64,000 nt of DNA from an uncultured Alphaproteobacteria bacterium (GTDB lineage: Bacteria; Pseudomonadota; Alphaproteobacteria; Rs-D84). Under the pieces are notes generated by a model, which was not told where the DNA came from, made no database searches, and saw nothing but the letters and a program-made list of their open reading frames with translations. Both the position numbers and the translations under genes were made by a program. Below, in pieces: positions 56,089-64,000 of this stretch. The DNA lies in contig CATOOF010000002.1 of the NCBI GenBank assembly GCA_951801825.1, forward strand, positions 164,441 through 228,440, written 5' to 3'. Positions within the stretch are counted from its first letter, which is position 1, and each line of letters opens with the position of its first letter.

Positions 56089-58684
56089 TTGTAATCCTTA
56101 TCGGGGTCGATGATGTGTCGCCAAAAACATCCCACAGACGCGCATGCCAAGAATCCGGATTGGGCGCCTTGTTTGAGGTGTATCCATATATGTACAGACG
56201 GTCGCGTGCACGCGTCATTGCAACATACAGCAGACGATAGTATTCCGCGATTTTGTCGCGCATTGCGGCCGCGGCGGCATCCGCGCGCCGGGCCGATGCC
56301 GCCGCCCGGGGCACCCAAATCCATGGCACCGGCATATCGTCGTTGCGGCGTATTGCGGGTACGGGAATAAATTTGTCGCCGTCGGGCATGTTGGTTGTGT
56401 CTATCAGAAATACTATCGGCGCCTCCAGTCCCTTGCTGCCGTGAACTGTAACTATTCTGACGCCACTGCTTTCGTCCATGTCGCGTTTTATTTCACTGCC
56501 GCCGGTAATGAACCATTTTAAAAAGTGACGCATTGTGCCTGGCTGGGTTCGTTCATACGCCAGACAAATTGTTAAAAACTCTTCCAACGGATCTATTATC
56601 TGGGCGCCCAATGCCGCAATCATTTCACCGCGAACATTATTTGAATTTAATACGCCAGAGAAAAAGGTATGTGGGCCATCGATGGCGGCATGCTCAATCA
56701 TTGCATTTAAACGCTGGAAAATATCGGGGTGTGCATTCTTTATGATATCAAATACTGATGTTGCGGCATCCGTGTTTGGATTGGATTTTATTGCGTTCAC
56801 ACGTGCGGTACATAAATTTAAAATATCGCCTTCTGTCAATCTGAAAATAGGACTTTTTAATACGCAACATAAAGAATAGTCGTCTGTGGGTAAAATGCAA
56901 AAACGGACAAGATTCAGTAAATCTCTGATTGCAGGAAAATCCGGCAGAACAATTCGATCGCTGCCCGCGACATCTATATTGCGCCGTTTAAGTTCTGTTA
57001 CCAGTGGCGCAACCAGCGGCTTTCGTTTTTGGACAAGAATCATGATGTCGTCGGCACAGCATTCGTTTCCATTAATCATGTGTTGGATTTTATCGGCTAT
57101 TGTGCGTACGTATTCACGGACATCACGCCCGTCTTCTTTTTTTGAAACAAACGGATGCAACTCGACCAGGCCGGGTGCGTTCTCGCGAAAACATTTGTGC
57201 GCATTATTTGCAAAACCGCTAAGCTCTATTATTTCACGGTTGCTGAAAAATCTGTCGACGGTTTCCAAAATTGGCGCGGTAGACCGGAAACTTTGAGCCA
57301 GCGGTATTTCGCGTATCTCGCGAAAGTTATGCTGTATTTGTGCCGCGATATCATGCCGACTGGCGGCGAATGCGGCCGGGTCTGCGCCCTGGAACCCATA
57401 AATAGACTGTTTGCTGTCGCCAACAACGAATATTGAATGCGGCGTTTTGCCGGTGTCGCCGTCTGTAAAAAAGTCGCCCGCCATCATGCGCAGAATATCC
57501 CACTGTTGGGGGCTGGTGTCTTGTGCCTCGTCTACCAGAATATGGTTCAGCGACAGGTCCAGTTGTGACAGCACCCACCCCATTGTTTCGGGGCGCGCAA
57601 ACAGACGACGGGTGTATAAAATCAGGTCGTCAAAATCCAATACGTTGCGCATCTTTTTTTGCTTCATATATGATTTGGAAAAGGCAGCCGACAAATCAAA
57701 TAGAGCGATTGTATCGTCCATAATTTGACGATTTAAATTATACTGCGCCAATTCGTAAACACGGTCTTGTTCTTGTCGCAGATAATCCTTTTTTGAAACG
57801 TCTTTCTTTTTATCCAAACCCAATGTTAAGTAGGCAAACTTATATTCTTCAAAATCTGTAGTTTTATCAATAAACTGTTTTGTTTTGTTAATTATATCTG
57901 TCAGGTAGACGGCCGGTGTTTTTCGTGTTTTTTGATCTAATTCAGCGTTTTCTATGATTTTTTGCAATAAATCATGTGATATTTCCGGCTGTGGCGATAA
58001 ATTAGAAAATAAAAATTCTTTAATCGTATCAATAAAGTATTTGCGATACTTATCAATGTTTTCAACCTGAAAAAAGGTCTTGTACTGTGCGGTCAGTTCT
58101 TTTAATAAATCAGGCATATAGTATTCTGATACACGCCCTATTATATGCGCAAACGCATCTGCCGTCCGGACATCTGTTCCGGAAAACAGAATCATTTTAT
58201 CAAACGCATCCTGTAATAATACCTTTTGGCTGGCATCAGAGACAAGAGACCATGCCGGCGACAGCCCCGCCTCTATTGGGAAACGATGCAGAATTTCCTC
58301 ACAGAAACCATGAATAGTTTTAATTTTTAATATGTCGGGGTTGTCTATATATTTAAAAAAGATATTTCGGGCATTTTGCAAATCTGTCGCATTGGGTGTG
58401 CCATTAAACGCAACGCCAGCCAGCATATCGCGCAAATCGTCATCTGATGCCATTGCCCAGCCGCGCAACATTGACAATATTCTGTTGCGCATTTCGCCGG
58501 CACCAGCATTTGTATACGTCAAACACAAAACGCCCCCGGATGCATCGGTGCGAAACAGAATTCGCAACAAACGCTGGACCAGAACGCTGGTCTTGCCGGT
58601 GCCGGCATTGGCCTGAACCCATACGTTTTCTGATGGCTCTGCCGCAGTGTTTTGCTCTGGTGAAAGAGTCGTTTTTTTTGCCAT
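56081..58684 (-). CDS. addA: AddA-type UvrD-family helicase (without nuclease domain)
   Basis: The 867-residue product has UvrD/REP helicase motifs: Walker A VQANAGTGKTSVLVQRL (about 28-45), GVLCLTYTNAGAGEMRNRI, LVDEAQDTSPQQWDIL (Walker B), DSKQSIYGFQGADP, TVHGSKGLEAPIVFLIDTT and VAMTRARDRLYIYGY (motif VI) near the end. It ends just after motif VI, with the nuclease domain encoded by the overlapping downstream gene. AddA with AddB processes double-strand ends for RecA loading. No addB is adjacent upstream. Confidence 0.9.
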   Translation of the reverse strand: MAKKTTLSPEQNTAAEPSENVWVQANAGTGKTSVLVQRLLRILFRTDASGGVLCLTYTNAGAGEMRNRILSMLRGWAMASDDDLRDMLAGVAFNGTPNATDLQNARNIFFKYIDNPDILKIKTIHGFCEEILHRFPIEAGLSPAWSLVSDASQKVLLQDAFDKMILFSGTDVRTADAFAHIIGRVSEYYMPDLLKELTAQYKTFFQVENIDKYRKYFIDTIKEFLFSNLSPQPEISHDLLQKIIENAELDQKTRKTPAVYLTDIINKTKQFIDKTTDFEEYKFAYLTLGLDKKKDVSKKDYLRQEQDRVYELAQYNLNRQIMDDTIALFDLSAAFSKSYMKQKKMRNVLDFDDLILYTRRLFARPETMGWVLSQLDLSLNHILVDEAQDTSPQQWDILRMMAGDFFTDGDTGKTPHSIFVVGDSKQSIYGFQGADPAAFAASRHDIAAQIQHNFREIREIPLAQSFRSTAPILETVDRFFSNREIIELSGFANNAHKCFRENAPGLVELHPFVSKKEDGRDVREYVRTIADKIQHMINGNECCADDIMILVQKRKPLVAPLVTELKRRNIDVAGSDRIVLPDFPAIRDLLNLVRFCILPTDDYSLCCVLKSPIFRLTEGDILNLCTARVNAIKSNPNTDAATSVFDIIKNAHPDIFQRLNAMIEHAAIDGPHTFFSGVLNSNNVRGEMIAALGAQIIDPLEEFLTICLAYERTQPGTMRHFLKWFITGGSEIKRDMDESSGVRIVTVHGSKGLEAPIVFLIDTTNMPDGDKFIPVPAIRRNDDMPVPWIWVPRAAASARRADAAAAAMRDKIAEYYRLLYVAMTRARDRLYIYGYTSNKAPNPDSWHARLWDVFGDTSSTPIRITNV

Positions 58685-58768
58685 TTATACCCTTGCTTTA
58701 CTTTTAAGATTCTAGTATAAATTTCATAGAACTTCAAGAATGATATATTTTGTCGCGGAGGGGCGAAA

Positions 58769-60715
58769 ATGGAAGCAGGCATTTCTGTTTTACTGGGTAA
58801 TAAAACAATATTGATTGCATTTGGCGGCATGACGGCGCTGATGCTGGCGGCGATAGGAACGCTGTTTTTCGTGTCGAGAAAATCGCAAAAGGTTATGGAA
58901 TCCCTGTTGGGGATAATGTTACAGCCAGAACGCGTAAAAATACACGATGCCGCCCGGGTTTTGCGCAGTCTGTTGGCCGACGAAATCGCAAAGATAGAGG
59001 CCGGTTTTAAAACCATGTGCGACACGATGGAGGCCCAGATTGCGGCCACAAACAAGTTGCAAGAAGAGCTGGGGGTGCAAAATGAAAAACTGGTGGCGAC
59101 GGCCGATGCGGCAACGAAAAAGCTGGCGGTGATGTCGCAACGTCTGGACAACACCGTGGGCGGCCTGAAGAATGTTGTAGAATCGGAAACATGGCACGAC
59201 GTTGAAAGCGCAACAGATCGTTTTGCCGCAACAGTTAATGAATTATTGGCGCGGATAGACGCCACATCCCAGGATGCGACAACACGCATTGCAAACATAC
59301 AATCTCAAATCGATGGATGGGTGGAATCTGGCAACCAGCTATCTGAGCGTCTGGCGTCAGAATTTGAAAAGAACGGCGCACAAATGACCGACATATCGGG
59401 CCGTGCGGAAACAATGCGTGATGGTTTAAGCGCCCTGGCCCAATCGGTGACCGACGGATTTAACAATGTAAAGTCATCCGCCGGCGATTATGAGGCCACC
59501 ATGAACGCAAATGACAAGTTGCTGGGCGAACATATTGCAAAAATGGAAAACTATAGCAAGCAGTCAAAAAAACAGCTGACTGCACAGATGAATACGATTA
59601 CAAATACGGCAAACGTTGTCGGCGGCCAGGTGCGTCTGGCGGAATCCTCGATAGATAAACAGGTGCGCAAACTAACGGATGCGGTCGAAACGCTGATGGC
59701 GTCCGCAACAACAACGGAAAATTCAGTTCGCGGCATATCAACAGAGCTGGCGACGCTTACCAACAGGTTTAACGGCGAGATAAAGGAATTCGCAACCGGC
59801 GTGGTCTCAGAACTGAAAACTGTTTCTGGCGTTGCAAATGTTACATTGGAAAATACAAAGACCGCGGCCGGCGCCTTCTCTGAATCTGTTCGGGCGATGG
59901 CAACAGGCGTGCGTGAAACGCTGATAGAAATGAATACTGCGCACACCCAGCTGTCGGGCCAGTCGGCCAGTCTGATAAAAATGTCGGCCGAAACCACCGC
60001 GCAACTGCAACCGCTGTCGGAACTGATAGAGAAGTATTATGCCGCCCTGCCCGACCTGTCGCGCGGCTCGGCGGAAACAACCCAGAACTTGGAAAAGATA
60101 GTTGCGTCGTTAAATGAAAAAATAAATCTGATGCGCGACACCGTCGCCCAGTCGATGGATACTATATCAGACTCTTCGGTAAAGCTGGAGGATTTGGCAG
60201 GCCAGTCGCGCCAGCAAATGATTGATTTGATGGCTGATTACGCAAAGGCCGTAAACACGATGCAGACGCTGAACAAACAAATGATGGTTGCCCGCGCGTC
60301 AGCCCCCATGGATGCGATTAAATCTGCGCCGACAGAATCTTTTGCCCGCGTCAGCAGTCAGGATTTTCTGCAACAGAGCGAACGCATGTTTGATAAAATG
60401 CATGAGCAGTCACTGGATTTGACGCGTGCGGCCGGGGCGGATATTCCGGATGTTGTATGGAAAAAGTATCATGCCGGCGATAAAACCATCTTTTCCAAAT
60501 GGCTGGCTAAGATGATGGCGGCGGCCGACAAGAAACGCGTGCGTGATTTGCTGAAATCGGACGCGGTATTTAAATCCCAGGCGTCACAGTTTGTACGCAG
60601 TTTTGACAAAGTGCTGGCGGCGGCGCGCCAGGCCGACAATGCAGACAAGCTGGCCGCGACACTGCTTAAAACAGATTTGGGACAAATATATACAGTACTT
60701 AAGACACACTTATAA
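58769..60715 (+). CDS. Membrane-anchored long coiled-coil protein
   Basis: The 648-residue product has one N-terminal membrane segment (about 15-36), then about 480 residues of coiled-coil and helical sequence with few Pro residues and many Ala, Thr and Gln. A compact C-terminal domain follows (ADIPDVVWKKYHAGDKTIFSKWLAKMM ... VRSFDKVLAAA ... TDLGQIYTVLKTHL in parts), a module I recall from other alphaproteobacteria (unverified). It lacks the HAMP and signalling tip of chemoreceptors. GGAGGGGCGAAA precedes ATG 58769. It may be a structural or envelope-spanning protein, or linked to chromosome or cell-wall organisation. Confidence 0.7.
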   Translation: MEAGISVLLGNKTILIAFGGMTALMLAAIGTLFFVSRKSQKVMESLLGIMLQPERVKIHDAARVLRSLLADEIAKIEAGFKTMCDTMEAQIAATNKLQEELGVQNEKLVATADAATKKLAVMSQRLDNTVGGLKNVVESETWHDVESATDRFAATVNELLARIDATSQDATTRIANIQSQIDGWVESGNQLSERLASEFEKNGAQMTDISGRAETMRDGLSALAQSVTDGFNNVKSSAGDYEATMNANDKLLGEHIAKMENYSKQSKKQLTAQMNTITNTANVVGGQVRLAESSIDKQVRKLTDAVETLMASATTTENSVRGISTELATLTNRFNGEIKEFATGVVSELKTVSGVANVTLENTKTAAGAFSESVRAMATGVRETLIEMNTAHTQLSGQSASLIKMSAETTAQLQPLSELIEKYYAALPDLSRGSAETTQNLEKIVASLNEKINLMRDTVAQSMDTISDSSVKLEDLAGQSRQQMIDLMADYAKAVNTMQTLNKQMMVARASAPMDAIKSAPTESFARVSSQDFLQQSERMFDKMHEQSLDLTRAAGADIPDVVWKKYHAGDKTIFSKWLAKMMAAADKKRVRDLLKSDAVFKSQASQFVRSFDKVLAAARQADNADKLAATLLKTDLGQIYTVLKTHL

Positions 60716-60718
60716 AAC

Positions 60719-60745
60719 AAACGCCCCCAGCGGGCGTTTTTCTTT
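60719..60745 (+). terminator. Terminator of the 58769 gene
   Basis: AAACGCCC / GGGCGTTT stem with loop CCAGC and TTTTTCTTTTT. A second hairpin at 60750-60772 (GCCTG / CAGGC then TTTTTT) follows as a backup terminator. Confidence 0.85.
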
Positions 60746-60788
60746 TTACGCCTGTAGGTATCAGGCTTTTTTACCGTACTAAAATAAA

Positions 60789-62339
60789 TCAGAAACCCAG
60801 AGAAATGTTTGCCGCCAGACCGTATGATGTTCCCATGTCGTCGCGTAATCCGCGAACGGCAAGACTGTACGTTGCGTCGTCATATGGCGTTACAATGTCT
60901 AACTTTAAAGCCGCGCCTAATAACGAGTTTGTATGGGCGGATATCTGGATGCCGTATTTATATGTTATGTCTGCCGTGCGATTGGCATACTCTATGGCAA
61001 CGCCGCCGCGGCCTGTTATGTGTGTATCATGCGTAACAACTTTTGCATAGTCGGCCCCAACACCGATTGTCGGTGTTACAGCAACCGCGCCACCAATATA
61101 TAAATTTGGCCCGACGTCCATATTTACATACACGGATGCCGCGGACGGGTTGCTTAAAATTATATCGTTATCAAACAGGGATGGCGTATTCAGTCGTCCC
61201 ATAGTGGCGCCCGCCTGTGTTTGAACAAAAATATTTTTACTGTTGTGGCGAAATGTCGCCATCGTGCCGTATAGTATTCCGGCATAATCATCTATGCCAT
61301 CGGTTAGTTTTATACCGCCAACATATCCCGATGCGGATATGCTTGTAACGTCTGATACCGACAGATTTAGAGACAGCCCCGTTCCATATACAGATATGTC
61401 ATTTCCTGTAATCAACAATGGTGATACAGACACCGGCAAGCCTGCATCCGTGTTCGACAGGCTGTATTGAATATGATTGTCAAATGTTCTTAGCGCGTTG
61501 TTAAATTTACGCGGATGCAGTCGCATGGAACGGCGCATAATTGCATTTAGTTCTGTAATGTTTTGCGCCTGGTCCAGCATTCGTATCAAATTCTCGTTTG
61601 CATTGTTGCGGCGCACGGTATTTAAAAAGCGGCCAGTTGGACTGCCCAGTATTTTGTAATAGTCTGTTTCACGCACCGTGCGAACATACAAATTTCCATT
61701 TTCAATAAACCCAGTGACGGCATAAAGTATATCCAGATTTTGCGCATTTATATTTACGGCGCCGTCCCCGGATATGTTTGACAGGACGGGCACATCGGGA
61801 ACAATATCAGCCATATTTATATTTATTTCATTTTCGCCGATTAGTTCGATTAGCGGTGGCACGCTTTTTAGTTTCGGCAAAAAGTTATGAGATATTTGTA
61901 TTTTGGAATCTGCCAGTGTTATTTTGTCTGCATTGCTGGCGATATTGCTGATGTCGGACCATGTTATGTCCGTTCCGCGATAGACCAGTATATTATAAGG
62001 CCCGTTAATGTTTAGTTCTTTTATGTCGTTGGAATTTTGTATTACCTGTGTCACAACGGCGTCAGGTTCCAGATTGATGTCGCCGTTTATTGTGCCATTG
62101 TTTCGGATGTATACGTCACAGCCACTGCCAATTGATATATCCGAGGATATAATGCCATGATTGTTCAAGTACACCGATTGAATAATATTTATATTCTTTG
62201 CGCTGAACAGTATCTCTGGCGCAATAGTAATATTATCTTCAAAATTGAAATAATCGCCATATATGTCGCTGTTGATATACGCGGCATTTGCAGAGCCGGA
62301 AACAATTACGACATACAGCGTAAAGTGATATAGCCTCAC
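60789..62339 (-). CDS. Autotransporter-type outer-membrane protein
   Basis: GTG 62339 with GAGGAGAGAG about ten bases upstream starts a 516-residue product. It has a signal peptide (to about residue 19, ending SANA). A passenger of about 200 residues follows, with repeats like NNHGIISSDISIGSG, NNGTINGDINLEP and INISGDG patterns of a beta-helix. From about residue 250 comes a beta-barrel of alternating hydrophobic strands ending YGLAANISLGF, with the terminal Phe recognised by the Bam complex. It is shorter than most autotransporters. A TCCCCA-TT-TGGGGA dyad lies 16 bases upstream of the start codon (62355-62368), a possible regulator site. Confidence 0.8.
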   Translation of the reverse strand: MRLYHFTLYVVIVSGSANAAYINSDIYGDYFNFEDNITIAPEILFSAKNINIIQSVYLNNHGIISSDISIGSGCDVYIRNNGTINGDINLEPDAVVTQVIQNSNDIKELNINGPYNILVYRGTDITWSDISNIASNADKITLADSKIQISHNFLPKLKSVPPLIELIGENEININMADIVPDVPVLSNISGDGAVNINAQNLDILYAVTGFIENGNLYVRTVRETDYYKILGSPTGRFLNTVRRNNANENLIRMLDQAQNITELNAIMRRSMRLHPRKFNNALRTFDNHIQYSLSNTDAGLPVSVSPLLITGNDISVYGTGLSLNLSVSDVTSISASGYVGGIKLTDGIDDYAGILYGTMATFRHNSKNIFVQTQAGATMGRLNTPSLFDNDIILSNPSAASVYVNMDVGPNLYIGGAVAVTPTIGVGADYAKVVTHDTHITGRGGVAIEYANRTADITYKYGIQISAHTNSLLGAALKLDIVTPYDDATYSLAVRGLRDDMGTSYGLAANISLGF

Positions 62340-62406
62340 AACGCTCTCTCCTCATCCCCATTTGGGGACAAGATTAGCATATAGGATATTTTTCATAAAG
62401 TAAAAA

Positions 62407-63006
62407 TTAACGTATCATCTGATATCGCAGCAAAAAACATTTAAGGCGCGGCGACAACACAACTTCTTGTGTGTTGCATTTCGCCATAAAATCAATATCA
62501 AGCCCTGCATTCAGTATATCGGACGGTTCACACGTATTGTTTGTTCGAACTGCGTCATCGTCGGGCATATTTGCGCGTTTTCGAGCTATGTCCATGCTAT
62601 TATGGGGCGGAATAAAGTACAATGTTTTTATGTCATATTCGTTGTGCAGATTATGCTCAAAAAACCAATACTTCAGCTGATATGCATATCTGGGCTGAAT
62701 AACGTCATATACCAGGTTTTTGTCCAGGTTGGCGCGAACTTCAAATTCTGGCGCACCATAAAGCCATTTCGGTTTTCCCGGCATCCATAATGTCTCGTTT
62801 ACCCAAAGACGCGTTGCCAGCTTCATTGAATCAAAATCAGCCTCGCTGCGAAAATAGTAGTCTCGCCCATCTGCCTCGCCCGGGCGCATGGGCCGCGTTG
62901 TTGCCGAAACCAGCTTATGAAACATTTTTTTTGGCAGATAATTTTGTATAAAATAAGATTTCCCGCTGCCCGATACGCCCACGCAGAGTAATAATGTCTT
63001 TTTCAT
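62407..63006 (-). CDS. Guanylate-kinase-like P-loop protein
   Basis: The 199-residue product opens LLLCVGVSGSGKSYFIQNYL, a P-loop. It follows with the guanylate-kinase GMP-binding signature SATTRPMRPGEADGRDYYFRSEADFD, in good register with the family (S-x-T-T-R-x-x-R-x-x-E-x-x-G-x-D-Y-x-F). The second half is divergent: a Trp/Tyr-rich segment replaces the usual nucleotide-binding region. It could be a guanylate kinase, or a kinase-like protein of another use. No good Shine-Dalgarno precedes ATG 63006. It lies downstream of rpoD on the same strand, after a hairpin at 63028-63048 without a U-run. Confidence 0.7.
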   Translation of the reverse strand: MKKTLLLCVGVSGSGKSYFIQNYLPKKMFHKLVSATTRPMRPGEADGRDYYFRSEADFDSMKLATRLWVNETLWMPGKPKWLYGAPEFEVRANLDKNLVYDVIQPRYAYQLKYWFFEHNLHNEYDIKTLYFIPPHNSMDIARKRANMPDDDAVRTNNTCEPSDILNAGLDIDFMAKCNTQEVVLSPRLKCFLLRYQMIR

Positions 63007-63054
63007 ACCTAATAACTATATAGTTCGCCCCCGTTTATTTAACGGGGGTGTAAA

Positions 63055-64000
63055 TTAATCCTCCAAGAAACTGCGCAGTTTTCTGGCGCGGGTCGGATGC
63101 TTTAGCTTATTAAGCGCCTTTTGTTCTATCTGGCGGATACGTTCACGTGTTACGCCGATATATTCGCCAACCTCTTCCAGGGTGCTGGTTTTATTTGTGC
63201 TCATACCGAAACGCTGGCGCAGAACAGTTTCTTCTTTTGGATCCAGTTCCGATAAAATCTGGGTAACAATTTTGCGCAGGTTTTTCTGAGCCGCCGACGT
63301 AAATGGATTCTTGGCGGTTTCGTCTGCAATAATTTCTATACGGCTGCTATCATCTTCGGTTCCAACCGGCGCCTCCAACGATATGGGTTTCAGATTAACC
63401 TTCATTGCCTTATGTATCTTGTCGACAGGCAAATAGATGATTTTTGACAGCTCTTCCGCCGTGGGATTGCGCCCGTACTTATGCATAAACTGACGAGAGG
63501 CGCGCTGAATCTTGTGAATGTTGTCAATCATATGAACCGGGATTCTGATTGTTCGTGCCTGGTCTGCGATACTGCGCGAGATTCCCTGCTGAATCCAGTT
63601 GGTGGCATATGTTGAAAACTTGTTGCCCAAACGATAGTCGAATTTGTCCACAGCCTTCATCAGACCGATATTGCCGTCCTGGACCAGGTCGGAAAAATCT
63701 AATCCCAGACCGCGATTGCTGGATTTTTTTGCAAATTTGATAACCAGACGCAGGTTCGCCTCTATCATTTCGCGTTTTGCACGCGCCGCCTCTGTCTGGC
63801 CGCGTCGAACCAGTTCAACAACCTTTTTATATTCGGCCGTTGGCTGGCCGGTTTCGGTTGCGATGGCGGTTATGTCCTCCTGAATTTTCAGGATGTCTTT
63901 TTCGTGTTTTTTTGCAAAATTCGCCCACAATGCATTTTTGGATTTGGCCAGTTTCTTTACCCAGTTACGGTTTAATTCATTTCCGGTGTATTCCGCCAGG
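63055..64000 (-). CDS. rpoD: RNA polymerase sigma-70 factor RpoD (C-terminal part, cut by the window edge)
   Basis: The primary sigma factor. The minus-strand frame stays open past the track start (a TTG at 63930) to the window edge, so the gene begins beyond 64000. Visible are the region 1.2/2.1 link, region 2 ([36 protein letters not shown], in parts; -10 recognition), region 3 ([18 protein letters not shown]) and region 4 ([30 protein letters not shown]; -35 recognition). The end RKLRSFLED is typical of alphaproteobacterial RpoD. A dnaG gene commonly precedes it, outside this window. Confidence 0.95.
   Translation of the reverse strand, partial: LAEYTGNELNRNWVKKLAKSKNALWANFAKKHEKDILKIQEDITAIATETGQPTAEYKKVVELVRRGQTEAARAKREMIEANLRLVIKFAKKSSNRGLGLDFSDLVQDGNIGLMKAVDKFDYRLGNKFSTYATNWIQQGISRSIADQARTIRIPVHMIDNIHKIQRASRQFMHKYGRNPTAEELSKIIYLPVDKIHKAMKVNLKPISLEAPVGTEDDSSRIEIIADETAKNPFTSAAQKNLRKIVTQILSELDPKEETVLRQRFGMSTNKTSTLEEVGEYIGVTRERIRQIEQKALNKLKHPTRARKLRSFLED

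Noticed and set aside
56081-56110. Programmed frameshift joining AddA parts
   Set aside because: No slippery heptamer is visible at the overlap, and the nuclease has its own Shine-Dalgarno and ATG; coupling is the simpler reading.
63028-63048. rpoD terminator
   Set aside because: CCCCCGTT / AACGGGGG forms a good hairpin but has no U-run on either strand, so it was noted as a hairpin only; read-through into the guanylate-kinase-like gene is possible.

Overview
The window looks like a chromosomal segment from a host-associated alphaproteobacterium with a reduced genome. Evidence: the class-typical core genes (the tol operon headed by ybgC, a DUF2155 protein, an AddA-type helicase, a DUF1460 lipoprotein, a short adenylate kinase), tightly packed genes, short intergenic gaps closed by bidirectional terminators, and a large Cys-rich secretome of the kind I associate from memory with uncultured gut alphaproteobacteria (unverified). 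No phage, transposase, insertion sequence or CRISPR array was seen. Most of the window is housekeeping DNA with islands of lineage-specific secreted or small proteins.

Layout. 0-8 kb: a 35-residue Cys-rich peptide behind a palindromic operator, acpS, adk, rpsA, a SlyB-like lipoprotein, a candidate structured ncRNA followed by a secreted Cys-rich protein, tig, rplM-rpsI. 8-13.4 kb (minus strand): one operon of a secreted protein, an OmpR/EnvZ-like two-component pair, argS and another exported protein. 13.5-18.2 kb: a degenerate alpha/beta hydrolase, ruvB, a hypothetical, ybgC-tolQ-tolR-tolA, and RNase P RNA on the minus strand. 18.2-24 kb: a giant 1,909-residue secreted protein with InlB-like repeats and Cys-rich modules. 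24-31.8 kb: secA, a small HTH gene with a switch-like leader, dnaE-rsmH. 31.9-36.7 kb: a CxxC membrane protein, a paired helical protein and two large secreted Cys-containing proteins. 36.7-45.1 kb: an XRE regulator, gpmI, tadA, rsmD, rplY, dnaK, a PfkA-family gene, a LysM protein and tRNA-Gly(CCC). 45.1-48 kb: the rpsP-rimM-trmD-rplS operon with extra small genes. 48-49.6 kb: an AbiEii-like nucleotidyltransferase with a metallophosphoesterase. 49.6-53.9 kb: envelope proteins, tsaD, xseA. 54-58.7 kb: recN and a split AddA. 58.8-64 kb: a membrane-anchored coiled-coil protein, an autotransporter, a guanylate-kinase-like protein and the 3' part of rpoD.

Functionally the window combines translation, RNA modification and replication/repair with envelope building. 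The parts most likely to hold new biology are the AbiEii/phosphoesterase pair, the CxxC membrane/helical protein pair, the giant repeat protein with its distinct C-terminus, the alternative-pairing leader before the small HTH gene, the candidate ncRNA near 4.5 kb, and the two-polypeptide AddA. Several genes have a -10 box six to eight bases before the start codon, which suggests leaderless mRNAs. All identifications come from reading the sequence; no search was run. Promoters are matches to the sigma70 consensus by eye.
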